A stretch of 37,226 bases of DNA, from assembly GCA_021818105.1 (NCBI GenBank), contig JAKAFB010000030.1:1-37226 (forward strand), read 5' to 3'. Position numbers and translations under genes: made by a program. Shown piece after piece: positions 1 to 8,526 of the stretch (its first letter is position 1; each line of letters starts with the position of its first letter). This DNA comes from Acidobacteriota bacterium. Its GTDB lineage: Bacteria; Acidobacteriota; Terriglobia; Terriglobales; Acidobacteriaceae. The notes beneath the pieces are model-generated. The model saw only the letters and a program-made list of their open reading frames with translations. It had not been told where the DNA came from and did not search any database.

Positions 1-2
1 CC

Positions 3-752
3 TTTTGCTCGTGGCTCTGCCCAGTCGGCACCATCTCGGAGTTGCTCTGGAACATCGGCGTCAAAGTCTTCGGCCGCAACCTGCGCCTGCCTAAATGGGC
101 CGATATCCCTCTACGCGGCCTCAAATATCTGTTGCTTGGCTTCTTCCTCTTCTTCATCGGAACCATGTCCGCTGCCGCGCTCCAGCTCTTCATGGCCACG
201 CCGTATGGCCTCGTGGCCGACGTTCGCATGCTCAACTTCTTCCGCCACATGGGCCAGACTGCCGCCATCATCCTCGGCCTGCTCGTGCTGCTCTCCATGC
301 TCATCCAGAACTTCTGGTGCCGCTACCTTTGCCCCTACGGCGCTCTCATGGGTCTCGCCTCTCTGCTCAGCCCCATCAAAATCCGCCGGGATGCCGAAGC
401 CTGCATCGACTGCGGCAAATGCGCGCGAGCCTGTCCCGCCGCCCTGCCCGTCGACAAGCTCGTGCAGATCCGCTCCGCCGAGTGCAGCGCCTGCATGCAG
501 TGTGTGGCCGCCTGCCCCGCGCAGGACGCTCTGCACTTCGCCTTGACTCCGCTCAAGGCCCCCACACCGGCCCAACGCTGGGCAAGACGCACGCTCGGCC
601 CGGTCGCCGTCACTGCTGTGCTTGCCTACATCTTCTTCGGATTTGTTCTTTACGCCCGCGTCACCAGCCACTGGAAGACCGACATGCCACAGTCCGTCTA
701 CATGCATCTGGTGCCACGCGCCGATTCTCTCAGCCATCCAGGCACGGAGTAG
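3..752 (+). CDS. Membrane polyferredoxin, NapH/YccM-like 4Fe-4S protein (5' partial)
   Basis: The reading frame is open from base 3, so the true start lies before the window. What remains is the C-terminal part of an integral-membrane 4Fe-4S protein that would pass electrons between the quinone pool and a periplasmic or cytoplasmic partner. Two CxxxCP motifs typical of NapH/NosR/CcoG-type proteins are visible (one at bases 6-23, one as CRYLCPYG near 315-340), followed by two ferredoxin clusters, CIDCGKCARACP and CSACMQCVAACP, around 400-520. At least three hydrophobic segments are seen, the last just before the C-terminus. Third codon positions are almost all G or C. The exact partner cannot be told from this fragment. 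Confidence 0.85.
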   Translation, partial: FCSWLCPVGTISELLWNIGVKVFGRNLRLPKWADIPLRGLKYLLLGFFLFFIGTMSAAALQLFMATPYGLVADVRMLNFFRHMGQTAAIILGLLVLLSMLIQNFWCRYLCPYGALMGLASLLSPIKIRRDAEACIDCGKCARACPAALPVDKLVQIRSAECSACMQCVAACPAQDALHFALTPLKAPTPAQRWARRTLGPVAVTAVLAYIFFGFVLYARVTSHWKTDMPQSVYMHLVPRADSLSHPGTE

Positions 753-785
753 CCCGCGCGGCCCGCCTCCCGCGCTGCACGCTCC

Positions 786-2492
786 TTACTCCAGCAGTTT
801 TGTCAGCACGAACTCGAATCCCTCGCCATCCGGCCCCCACCGGACAACTTTGGCAAATACCGTAATCGCATCTCTTGGATTGTCAGCCGTGAGATCCCCG
901 CGTTGCAGGGTCATGCGAATCACAGTTCCCGGCGACCAGCGTTCATCCGTCATCAGGTAAAACCCGCTCACGCTGATGTTGCCAATCTTGTAAGGCTTCG
1001 GAACACCGCCAGTCCAGAAAAAGGCGATCATGTTCGGGAATGGCATCCTCTCGCCGCGACGCTGATCCTCGTCCGCTTCTTTGACCATCTGCGGCAGATC
1101 TTCCTCGTAGTTGAGCCAGCGCAGAAAGTAATCAATCCGTCGCAGAAACCGGATCTTCAGCGCTTCCTTCACGGCGGGCTGTTGTTGCTGGGGGGCAGCG
1201 GAGTCGCCAGAAGCAATAGCACGCCGCGGCTGATCACCCACCCAGTCCACCGGGCCCAGTTGCGCCGCCTTGATTGCCCTTGTCCGGGCAGGAGAACCGC
1301 TAAACCCCTTGGCAAGTACCGATGAAGTCCAAAGCCGAATGCGCTTCAGCCGGCTTCCCCGTGCAGAGACAAGCCGCCGCAACGCCTGTTCAAGCGGCTC
1401 CTCCTTCACCCGCGATCCTGCCTTCCCCACCTCATCTAGCCGTTGGGTCACCAGGCGCCGCAAATCAGCTTCCAGCGAGTCCGCTTTTCCCTCAAGCTCC
1501 TTTGTCTCAAAAGCCGCTGCTTGCGGTAACTCGACATGCTTCTTACCAGCTCCCTCGCCCAGCACAGGTGCTTCCGTCTCGGGCTTCGCTCCTCCATCCG
1601 CAGACGCTGGTAGAGATTCCACAGAGACTACCTCAGGCTCGCCCACAACCTCATCGGCAAAGACAAACACCAGCTGTTCGTCCTCGGAACTCGCCGCTAC
1701 TGGCCTTCCGGTCTGCTCAGTTTCCCCGCCCCGATCTGGTCCGATTGCAGTCTGCCTTGGCCTTGCTTCTGCTTCTTCTGCGATTCCTGCGCTGTCCACC
1801 GTATTGTCGATCGCTAGTACAGGTGAAACCGCCTCTTGCTCCTTCTCCGGCTTCCCCGCTTCTTCAGAAACTACCCCGCCTTCGGCGACTGACTCCACTG
1901 CCTCCGGTACCGCCTCAGCATGCTTGAGTGCAATGTCCCAATCCCTGGGTACAACTGCAGCCTCGTCCGTATCGGCCTCGCTCTGTACAGGCTTACTCTC
2001 CTTTGCTCCAGCAGGAGTGAGCGCGTCAAGAGGTCGATCCCGCGACAGCCAATCAGTGCTGAATGCGGGCTCTGCAGGCTTAGCCACGGAACCAGCGCGC
2101 ACCGGCTTGTCCTCCGCCTCTTTCACCACAGTCACGATGAGAGCGTCCCCCTTCATCGTGCGCGAGCGAGCAAGTGTGCCCGACGGCAGCACAAGAGCAG
2201 ACGCAGCACGCCCCGTAAACGGCATGGCCTCAAAGTCAGGCGACAATGCAACGCCGTCCATCACCCGTTCGCTCTTGTCCAGGTACACCAGGTCAAAGGA
2301 AGAAAGCGCACCAGCCACCGGAATACCGCTGAAGTTTTTCAGATAAATGCCCGACTCGGTCTCCTCGTCCAAGCCCTCAATCAGCACCTTCAAAACCCGC
2401 AAAGGGTCAAGCGCGGAATCAATGACCGTCGCCTGTGCGCACAGTTCGCTTTGCCTGGCCTTGTTGTATGCGCGGCACTTCCCGGCTTCCAT
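786..2492 (-). CDS. PilZ domain protein with long acidic linker
   Basis: About 568 residues. The C-terminal 90 residues form a PilZ domain, the usual c-di-GMP receptor: the RxxxR signature is RRGER (about 478-482) and the second signature NISVSG (about 505-510) fits [D/N]xSxxG, so ligand binding looks intact. The N-terminal 120 residues are globular and loosely resemble a DUF192-type fold (weak, by eye). The middle 300 residues are rich in Glu, Ala, Pro and Ser and look disordered. A GTG six bases upstream (2498) is possible, but the ATG at 2492 has GGACGAG five bases before it and is preferred. It faces away from the tRNA and probably acts as a c-di-GMP effector; the target is unknown. Confidence 0.8.
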   Translation of the reverse strand: MEAGKCRAYNKARQSELCAQATVIDSALDPLRVLKVLIEGLDEETESGIYLKNFSGIPVAGALSSFDLVYLDKSERVMDGVALSPDFEAMPFTGRAASALVLPSGTLARSRTMKGDALIVTVVKEAEDKPVRAGSVAKPAEPAFSTDWLSRDRPLDALTPAGAKESKPVQSEADTDEAAVVPRDWDIALKHAEAVPEAVESVAEGGVVSEEAGKPEKEQEAVSPVLAIDNTVDSAGIAEEAEARPRQTAIGPDRGGETEQTGRPVAASSEDEQLVFVFADEVVGEPEVVSVESLPASADGGAKPETEAPVLGEGAGKKHVELPQAAAFETKELEGKADSLEADLRRLVTQRLDEVGKAGSRVKEEPLEQALRRLVSARGSRLKRIRLWTSSVLAKGFSGSPARTRAIKAAQLGPVDWVGDQPRRAIASGDSAAPQQQQPAVKEALKIRFLRRIDYFLRWLNYEEDLPQMVKEADEDQRRGERMPFPNMIAFFWTGGVPKPYKIGNISVSGFYLMTDERWSPGTVIRMTLQRGDLTADNPRDAITVFAKVVRWGPDGEGFEFVLTKLLE

Positions 2493-2798
2493 ATACACTC
2501 GTCCATCTATCCACGCGTTGGAGAATTGCCCGAGGCCTCATCCGCTGCGTACAGCTCTTCACAGATTCGTCCTACTCAGCTTCGATATGCAAAAATCTCG
2601 CCCTACGCACGTTGGCTAGCCTTAAACCGGAGGCAATCAACTGTGCCCAAGGCGTGTCCCCCTATGCGCGCCTGTGATGGCCCCAAGAAAATCGGGAGGC
2701 ACAACACGCTGCGTGCGTACCATTTTCTGATACGTAGAACGTAAATACAAGCAAAGATAAGCGAGAACAATTACTGAAGAGCGATTACCAAAGCATAC
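2493..2798. other. Intergenic region between PilZ gene and tRNA terminator
   Basis: No credible gene. It must hold the promoter of the PilZ gene on the minus strand; I could not pick a convincing -35/-10 pair. Short open frames here have no ribosome binding site and no recognisable product. Confidence 0.5.
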
Positions 2799-2823
2799 AA
2801 AAGCCCGCCATTGGGCGGGCTTT
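2799..2823 (-). terminator. Intrinsic terminator of tRNA-Glu
   Basis: A 9-bp GC-rich stem (AAGCCCGCC with GGCGGGCTT) closes a 4-base loop and runs into a short T tract when read on the minus strand. It sits 12 bases after the CCA end of the tRNA gene, as expected for its terminator. Confidence 0.85.
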
Positions 2824-2835
2824 GCCTTCAATCTT

Positions 2836-2910
2836 TGGTAGCGCTAACGGGAATCGAACCCGTGTTTTAAGATTGAGAATCTCACGTCCTAACCCCTAGA
2901 CGATAGCGCC
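2836..2910 (-). tRNA. tRNA-Glu (anticodon CTC)
   Basis: On the minus strand the sequence folds as a full cloverleaf: acceptor stem GGCGCTA/TAGCGCT (first pair G-U), D arm with GGTTAGGAC, anticodon stem TGAGA/TCTTA with loop TTCTCAA giving anticodon CTC, T arm ACGGG-TTCGATT-CCCGT, discriminator A and an encoded CCA. Length is 75 with CCA, usual for tRNA-Glu. A TTGACA-like element lies at 2973-2978 but no good -10 was found. Confidence 0.95.
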
Positions 2911-3195
2911 ATTTTTCAATTACTTGCAGACGCATCCCGATTCCTGTCCGCTCTTTTCCTAGCCGCTCTTCCTGTCAAGCCCTGCAATGCTAAACATGAA
3001 CGGAATAGAGATGGAGAGTCATCCGGTAAGCCATAAACAGTATCGCAAGATGAACGGAAAATGGCAATTCGGCTCCGTCGTTCGCTATGCCAACCCAACA
3101 CCCGCCCCACGGTTGAATCTTGTGCAGGGCAAGCCAATCAGCTCCGCACTGCCAGCATTCTGCCAGGGTCCTCTAATCAAAGTCGCAGCAAGCAC

Positions 3196-3412
3196 CTATA
3201 ACTTGAATTCCGCTGCATCGACGAAGATGCCTGTCGTGATGCGAACGCCGCAGATGGCTAGTTTAAGGTTCTCCATATCCGGATGCTGTCTGCTCGGGCC
3301 GTGCTCCTCCAACAGATAGCGCATGCGCAGGATCGTCGCCTCATCCGGCGCCGGCTCGCAGCCCAAATCGATGCGGGCAAAGCCTCGCAGCACCACGATT
3401 CATACAACTGCA
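3196..3412 (-). pseudogene. IS5-family transposase remnant
   Basis: A 66-codon fragment reads FARIDLGCEPAPDEATILR, then RYLLEEHG, then RITTGIFVDA, which follows the N-terminal third of IS5-family transposases (typical text: F.GIDLGREPAPDETTI..FRHLLE ... GTIVDA). Just upstream, LYES in another frame (near 3400) matches the residues that normally precede it, so a frameshift has occurred. The rest of the element, its catalytic residues and its inverted repeats are not seen. It is a decayed insertion sequence next to the left edge of the fluoride island; the bases from 2911 to 3195 hold no gene I can support. Confidence 0.7.
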
Positions 3413-3453
3413 TCTGTTATTCTTGTCTGTGCATCTGATGTATCGGGTGTAAA

Positions 3454-3528
3454 AGGCGAAGGGGTTCGCCTGAACTGCTGTTCCATCCTTTTCAGTCTGC
3501 TTAAGATGGGCGGATGATGACCCCTGAC
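3454..3528 (+). promoter_or_regulatory. Fluoride riboswitch (crcB motif) 1, upstream of metallophosphoesterase operon
   Basis: Aptamer parts in order: stem GGCG (3455-3458) and CGCC (3467-3470) around AAGGGGTT, then TGAACTGC, a variable arm with CCATC/GATGG pairing, and the conserved 3' strand TGATGACCCCTGAC (3515-3528). Pseudoknot strands GGGGTT and GACCCC pair fully. The base after the conserved A of GA(T)GG is A instead of the usual T, as in the ppa copy. It controls the four-gene operon starting at 3633. Confidence 0.85.
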
Positions 3529-3547
3529 GAATTTGCGTCGGGGGGTC
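3519..3547 (+). promoter_or_regulatory. Expression-platform hairpin of riboswitch 1
   Basis: The 3' pseudoknot strand GACCCC also pairs downstream: GACCCCTGACG (3519-3529) with CGTCGGGGGGTC (3536-3547), six-base loop. This stem cannot coexist with the aptamer pseudoknot. No T run follows, so it is not a standard terminator; a further GACCCCC at about 3564 could compete with it. The mode of control is undecided. Confidence 0.6.
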
Positions 3548-3632
3548 TCCTGCTCATCGGACTGACCCCCACATTACTGGAATCTCTAGGGAAAGGCGCG
3601 ATTAGAGCTGCGCGCCGGGAGTGGGGGAAACT

Positions 3633-4349
3633 GTGAAAATCGTCATTGTCTCAGACATCCATGCAAATATCGCAGCACTCAAGGCGCTGCCTGAACATCA
3701 GTACGACGAATTGTGGTGTATCGGCGATCTTGTCGACTACGGCCCCAATCCTCATGAAGTGATCGAGTGGGTGCGTGCAAACGCTGATCTTGTGGTGCGT
3801 GGCAACCACGACTACGCAGCCGGCTTCAAGACAGACCCCCAGTGTTCCACGCCATATAAGAGACTGGCAGCAGACACACTTCGCTACACCCTGGACATTT
3901 GCACAGACAGCGACCTGACCTATCTCAAGGGCCTGCCCACTTATCAAGAAACGATTATTGGCAAGACACGGTTTTACCTGGTCCATGCCACGCCGACCGA
4001 CCCGCTGTTCGGCTACTGCGCCGCAAACTCTCCGAGTTGGATCGAACAGGTCAACTGCGTGGACACGGACGTGCTTGTTGTTGGGCATACGCATACCCCA
4101 TTCATTCGCCAGGAAGGTAAAACCGCCATTATCAATCCGGGCAGTATAGGCCAACCCAAGACAGGCCGGCCATTGGCATGCTACGCAGTATGGGAAGACG
4201 GCAACATGGCTCTTCGGGAGTATGAATACCCGATGGACGACACTATCCGTGGAATCCGGACCATGCCAATTACACGGGAAGATCAGGATGCATTGATAAC
4301 TGTGCTTCGCACAGGCGAAGTGCCGGCTGGGAAGACTGCTAAGCGATAA
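3633..4349 (+). CDS. Calcineurin-like metallophosphoesterase (YfcE/MJ0936 type)
   Basis: The protein (238 residues from the chosen start) carries the metal-binding motifs of the family: SDIHAN near the N-terminus, GDLVDYG, RGNHD, and GHTHTP followed by INPGSIGQP. Such proteins hydrolyse phosphodiesters or phosphomonoesters with two metal ions; the substrate here is unknown. I chose the GTG at 3633, which gives the usual MKIVIVSDIH start and has GGGAG/GGGGAA just upstream; a GTG at 3621 is in frame. It is the first gene after fluoride riboswitch 1 and lies 46 bases ahead of the cyclopropane-synthase-like gene, so it should be fluoride-induced. Fluoride often inhibits phosphoryl-transfer enzymes, so it may be a target made in excess or a signal-clearing enzyme (inference). 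Confidence 0.88.
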   Translation: MKIVIVSDIHANIAALKALPEHQYDELWCIGDLVDYGPNPHEVIEWVRANADLVVRGNHDYAAGFKTDPQCSTPYKRLAADTLRYTLDICTDSDLTYLKGLPTYQETIIGKTRFYLVHATPTDPLFGYCAANSPSWIEQVNCVDTDVLVVGHTHTPFIRQEGKTAIINPGSIGQPKTGRPLACYAVWEDGNMALREYEYPMDDTIRGIRTMPITREDQDALITVLRTGEVPAGKTAKR

Positions 4350-4395
4350 TGCAGGCCATGGAGACACACATCCAGGAAGCGAGGTGGAAAGGACG

Positions 4396-5676
4396 ATGCC
4401 CGAAGCTCAACAAACGCAGCGACTCAAGTTGTTGAATGATTTATTTCGAGACTACACTGGCCCGACATTTGCAATTCGCTTATGGGATGGCTGGCAGTGG
4501 GTTTCACTCCCCGCGGAACGGCCCGTATTCACCGTCAGTGTTGAAACCCCGCACGCTTTGGCAGCGATCATAGCGGAACCCAACGAGGTCACACTCGGCG
4601 AAGCATTCATTAACCAGGAAATCGACGTTGAAGGGGACATTTTCTCCGTCTTTACCGTCGCGGAGTATCTCCTAAACCGCCCACGCAGTTTGCAGCGTCG
4701 TGTAGCCGACTTTTTCCTGCGCACTGCCGCGCGATCTGAGCGATGGTTCCGCCAGGGAGCGCGCCACTCCAAGGGAAGGGACCGCGCATCCATCGCGTAT
4801 CACTACGATCAGCCGGTGGAGTTCTTTCGTCCTTGGCTGGGCAGCACGCTGGCCTACTCGTGCGCCTACTTTCGGTCTGCAAGCGATTCACTCGAAGCGG
4901 CCCAGACCCAAAAAATTGACTTAATCTGCCGCAAACTGCGGCTGCAACCGCTTGAGAGTTTTCTCGACATCGGATGCGGCTGGGGAAGCCTTGTGCTGCA
5001 TGCTGCACGAGAATATAACGCCCGCGCTCATGGCATCACCCTAAGCACAATTCAGGCAGAGACGGCACTGCGCAGAATCAAAGATGCCGGGACCGAGCAA
5101 AGATGCACAGTGGAATTGCGCGATTATAGAGACTGCGAAGCACTCCGCGGCTCATTTGACAAGATTGCGAGCGTCGGAATGTTTGAGCACGTAGGCCTGA
5201 AAAACTTGCCCACATACTTTAGCGCTGTTCACCGGCTTCTACGGCCGGGCGGTACGTTCTTGAATCACGGCATCGCGCGTTCCGCCCAGTCCCCCGTCCG
5301 TGATAACTCGTTTATCGATCGCTATGTTTTTCCGGACGGCAGACTTGTGACGCTTTCGGAAGCGATGATTGCGGCAGAAGACTCAGGCTTTGAAGTACGT
5401 GACGTGGAGAATCTGCGTGAACACTACGAGCTCACATTGCGCAAATGGGTGGAGGGGCTCCGCCAGAGCCGAGACGAGCTGCTGAATTATGTACCGGAGA
5501 CAACCTACAGAATATGGTTGCTGTACATGGCGGGGTCGGCCGCAGCTTTTCGTAGGGGAGACATTGCCGTCTACCAGGTTCTCTTGAGCCGACCGGAGAA
5601 GGGAAAAAGCCAGCTACCCCTTGTGCGTGAAGACTGGTACACGACAAGCAAAATAGAGCATGAGATCGAGGTATGA
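4396..5676 (+). CDS. Cyclopropane-fatty-acyl-phospholipid synthase-like methyltransferase
   Basis: A 426-residue SAM-dependent methyltransferase of the CfaS family (COG2230 type), which methylenates double bonds of membrane phospholipid acyl chains. The N-terminal part with FINQEIDVEGD matches the CFA-synthase lipid-binding half; the SAM site FLDIGCGWGS is at about 189-198, followed by the family's ASVGMFEHVG and a C-terminal region with LREHYELTLRKW. The ATG at 4396 has GGAAAGGA upstream and is preferred over the GTG at 4384. The stop overlaps the next start by four bases (ATGA). Placement in a fluoride-riboswitch operon suggests lipid modification as part of fluoride tolerance; cyclopropanation is known to lower membrane proton permeability, so an effect on HF entry is a reasonable inference. 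Confidence 0.88.
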   Translation: MPEAQQTQRLKLLNDLFRDYTGPTFAIRLWDGWQWVSLPAERPVFTVSVETPHALAAIIAEPNEVTLGEAFINQEIDVEGDIFSVFTVAEYLLNRPRSLQRRVADFFLRTAARSERWFRQGARHSKGRDRASIAYHYDQPVEFFRPWLGSTLAYSCAYFRSASDSLEAAQTQKIDLICRKLRLQPLESFLDIGCGWGSLVLHAAREYNARAHGITLSTIQAETALRRIKDAGTEQRCTVELRDYRDCEALRGSFDKIASVGMFEHVGLKNLPTYFSAVHRLLRPGGTFLNHGIARSAQSPVRDNSFIDRYVFPDGRLVTLSEAMIAAEDSGFEVRDVENLREHYELTLRKWVEGLRQSRDELLNYVPETTYRIWLLYMAGSAAAFRRGDIAVYQVLLSRPEKGKSQLPLVREDWYTTSKIEHEIEV

Positions 5677-6635
5677 CAGGTCCGGCACACGATGTTTCGG
5701 ACGAAACGATTGCGCAGCTGATTGCCGCACTGGACTCCCTTGTCGACGGAGACCGAGCGGCGGAGCAGTTGATTTCGCTTGGACAAAGAGTCATACCTTT
5801 TGTCGAGCGATTTCTAGTGGCATCTCGTCCAAGATCGATTTCTGTGCCACGCTGCCGGGCCGTTCGTATCCTGGGCGCACTCGGCGCCTACTCAAGCCTG
5901 CTCCATTATCTCCAAGAGAATGTACGTCCCGGTGACGCCGCAGTTCTGTTCGCTGAAGACGCTGTACGCAGCGCCGCTGCCCGCGAGCTGATGCGTTACG
6001 AGTCTCCGGCCACTTTCCGGGTTCTGCTGGATGCTGCGGAACATCGCCCGACCAGCGGACTTGTTCAAGCGCTCTCTCAATACTGCTGGCCCGAAAGTGT
6101 TCCCCTGCTCTTTAATTTGCTGGAAGACGACCTCTGCCGTGAGGACGCCAAGGAGGGTTTACGCAAAGTCCCGGAAGCAGCCAGAGCATACGCGATCTTG
6201 CTATTGCGTGGACTCACCCATCTTTCGATTCATGGATCAAATGCGTCACGTCGCAAGCGTGCCACCTTGCAGTTGCTCGTAGAATTCGGAATAAGCATGA
6301 ATGAGTGGCCCGACTTGCGCGGGTTCCTGCAGGATGAGGATAGGGATGCTGTGATTGCAGCCGCCACCCTCGGCCTGCAATTCGCCCCATCGGCTGAAAG
6401 ACTTGCAATTATCACCGCGCTGATTGAGTCGTCGGTAGATATGAATTGGGCGCAGGAAACTGAGACCCTCGAACTTCTGGATGCTTGGCCGTTGCTCGCG
6501 CGGCAGGCTGCAAGAGAAATCCGCGCTCAGCATGAAACGAGAGGAGAACGTCCCGAGTGGCTGTCTCCCTTTTGGAGAATTCTCCTTCACATCCTTGGCA
6601 GTGAGATGAAGGAGAAAAAATCAGGCGCCGCCTGA
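5673..6635 (+). CDS. HEAT-repeat-like protein of unknown function
   Basis: 320 residues, almost entirely helical, with repeated pairs of amphipathic helices such as AVRILGALGAYSSLLHYLQE, AVRSAAARELMRYESPATF, and DAVIAAATLGLQFAPSAERL, which is the pattern of HEAT/PBS-lyase repeats. No catalytic motif, signal peptide or membrane segment is visible. The start overlaps the stop of the methyltransferase gene (ATGA), so the two are translationally coupled, and the dynamin-like gene starts 13 bases after its stop. A second HEAT protein ends the crcB operon (22559-22960), so a HEAT partner accompanies a dynamin-like GTPase twice in this island. A scaffold role is a guess. Confidence 0.8.
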   Translation: MTGPAHDVSDETIAQLIAALDSLVDGDRAAEQLISLGQRVIPFVERFLVASRPRSISVPRCRAVRILGALGAYSSLLHYLQENVRPGDAAVLFAEDAVRSAAARELMRYESPATFRVLLDAAEHRPTSGLVQALSQYCWPESVPLLFNLLEDDLCREDAKEGLRKVPEAARAYAILLLRGLTHLSIHGSNASRRKRATLQLLVEFGISMNEWPDLRGFLQDEDRDAVIAAATLGLQFAPSAERLAIITALIESSVDMNWAQETETLELLDAWPLLARQAAREIRAQHETRGERPEWLSPFWRILLHILGSEMKEKKSGAA

Positions 6636-6648
6636 TTGCTCAGCGCGA

Positions 6649-8385
6649 ATGGCCTCAAAGAAGATTGATGTGGTGATAGCGATGGATCTGAAACAGTATG
6701 AGCAGACGAAATTCTCCTTGGCGGAGATCATTCGTGCTGCTCAAGCGGTCGACACAAAAGACCAGGACTTGCTCTCTGTCTCGCGTGATCTCTTGATGCG
6801 CCTGGCCGATGACCGCTTCAATCTTATGCTGGTTGGGCGCTTCAGCCGAGGCAAGTCCACCTTAATCAATGCAATTCTGGGCGCGGCTTATCTGCCCACA
6901 GGCATCCTTCCTCTCACCTCGGTCATCACTGCTGTCCGATACGGGAGCCGCACCCAGGTCGTCCTGCACTTCAATGATTCGCGACTGCGCCAGGAAATTC
7001 CCCTAGATCGCCTGGCCGAATATGTCACCCAGCAATCCAACCCCGGCAACGTCAAGAACGTGTCAGTAGCCGAAATTGAATTGCCGGGTGAGTTACTTCG
7101 CCGCGGAGTCTACTTCGTTGACAGTCCAGGGCTTGGCTCCGCGATTGCCGAAAACACGCAGACCACGGAGAGATTTTTTCCGGAGGCCGATGCCTTCGTT
7201 CTGATCACCAGCTTTGATAGTCCGCTTTCCGATGAAGAAAATCGCGCGTTGTACAAAATCCGCGAGACGAACAAAGCCCTCTTCGTGATCGTGAATAAAC
7301 AGGACACGATCGGCGACGATGAGCGCAAACAGGTTCTCGATTACGTTAAGTCTCAGTTGGAGCGTTTCTCGTTTCAAAGGTCTCCGCAGATCTTTTCTGT
7401 CTCGGCGCGACAAGCGGTGGAGGGGAAGCAGTCACAGCAACCGGATCTTGTTGCCAAATGCGGGATTCTTCAGTTTGAAGAAGAAATGCTCCGATTTCTC
7501 ATGGAAGAACGAGCGGAGGCTTTTCTCTCCAACATGTACGAGCGCATCCAGAACTTTCTTCTCGAGAGACGGAACCTGGAGAAAGAGGTCGAAAGACGGC
7601 CTATTTATGAATCCCTCCTGGATCAGCTCCACGAGTTACGTAATCCGGAGGCGAATCTGCCTCCGGAGCAGCAAGGGCATTATGTAGATGAGAATCCATC
7701 AACCCAAATTGCGCTTGAGTTGGAGAAACGAAGCGGATGCCGCATTTGCGGCCAGGTGCTGGATGCCATTTTTCATTTTCTCAGCAAGTATCAATATGAC
7801 CTGGTCATTAACAGGGATATCCAGCGGGAGCATGCGAAGAAGGGTGGCTTTTGTTCGCTTCATACATGGCAGTACGAAAACATTTCCTCGCCCTACGGAG
7901 TATGTACCGCATACCCTGAACTTGCCCACAGAATGGCGGCTGAGCTTCAGCAATTGGCATTCCGCAACGACGGCTCTTCCTGGACCGCAGAACGAATTAC
8001 ACGGCTTGGCGGCTCGCAGGACACATGCGAGGTCTGCCGCGTTCGCGTCGAGGCAGAACGCAAAGCAGTCAATGAGGCAGTAGCCGCATTGCAGAAATCG
8101 GAGGCTTTGTCGAACCACAAGCTGCCCGCCTTCTGCCTTCTCCACCTTGCAATGCTTGTCAGCCAGTTGGGAAAGGGACCGGTAGCCGAGTCCTTGTTGA
8201 GCGCCCATGCCCGATTCTTCGAGCGATTGGCGGAAGACTCGCAGCGGTTCGCTCTCCGGCACGATGCCCTGCGACGGCATTTGACCAGCGAAGAGGAGCG
8301 CCGCGCTTCCCAGTTGCTACTTCTGATGCTGACGGGGCATCGCAGCTTGTGCGCACCATGGAATGTCCAATCCCTGCTCTCGTAA
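6649..8385 (+). CDS. Dynamin-like GTPase fused to a Cys/His-rich DUF6062-like domain (DLP1)
   Basis: 578 residues. The GTPase domain has G1 GRFSRGKST (63-71), a conserved PLTS switch-like segment (88-91), G3 DSPG (158-161) and G4 NKQD (216-219). After a helical stretch with EERAEAFLSNMYERIQNFL comes a C-terminal domain with four paired ligands: CRIC (364-367), FCSLH (C402, H405), CEVC (460-463), FCLLH (C496, H499). The same spacing occurs in the stand-alone protein at 25890-26456 and resembles DUF6062 proteins; metal binding is likely but inferred. Bacterial dynamin-like proteins bind and remodel or repair membranes. It is the last gene of the operon under riboswitch 1. No good ribosome binding site precedes the ATG at 6649; the ATG at 6682 is possible. 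Confidence 0.88.
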   Translation: MASKKIDVVIAMDLKQYEQTKFSLAEIIRAAQAVDTKDQDLLSVSRDLLMRLADDRFNLMLVGRFSRGKSTLINAILGAAYLPTGILPLTSVITAVRYGSRTQVVLHFNDSRLRQEIPLDRLAEYVTQQSNPGNVKNVSVAEIELPGELLRRGVYFVDSPGLGSAIAENTQTTERFFPEADAFVLITSFDSPLSDEENRALYKIRETNKALFVIVNKQDTIGDDERKQVLDYVKSQLERFSFQRSPQIFSVSARQAVEGKQSQQPDLVAKCGILQFEEEMLRFLMEERAEAFLSNMYERIQNFLLERRNLEKEVERRPIYESLLDQLHELRNPEANLPPEQQGHYVDENPSTQIALELEKRSGCRICGQVLDAIFHFLSKYQYDLVINRDIQREHAKKGGFCSLHTWQYENISSPYGVCTAYPELAHRMAAELQQLAFRNDGSSWTAERITRLGGSQDTCEVCRVRVEAERKAVNEAVAALQKSEALSNHKLPAFCLLHLAMLVSQLGKGPVAESLLSAHARFFERLAEDSQRFALRHDALRRHLTSEEERRASQLLLLMLTGHRSLCAPWNVQSLLS

Positions 8386-8434
8386 GAGGGACCCAACCCC
8401 GCCGAGGAGAACTGCCAGTCAGATGAATCCGTAG

Positions 8435-8456
8435 CCATTTGATCTTCCTCAAATGG
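8435..8456 (+). terminator. Possible terminator after DLP1
   Basis: Inverted repeat CCATTTGA / TCAAATGG with a six-base loop lies 50 bases after the DLP1 stop. It is AT-rich and lacks a clear T run, so it is only a weak candidate for the end of the operon. Confidence 0.35.
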
Positions 8457-8526
8457 TTGGCTGAACCGATTCCGCGACACAGGGCGATTTCATTGCGGCA
8501 TGATTTGGAAATATGCTACGTTGAAG

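Noticed and set aside
95..865. Overlapping plus-strand frame in the first 900 bases
   Set aside because: Arg/His/Pro-rich shadow of the polyferredoxin gene.
2836..3454. tRNA-Glu as attachment site of an integrated island
   Set aside because: The island lies on the 5' side of the tRNA, no integrase is present and I found no repeat of the tRNA 3' end at the other edge.
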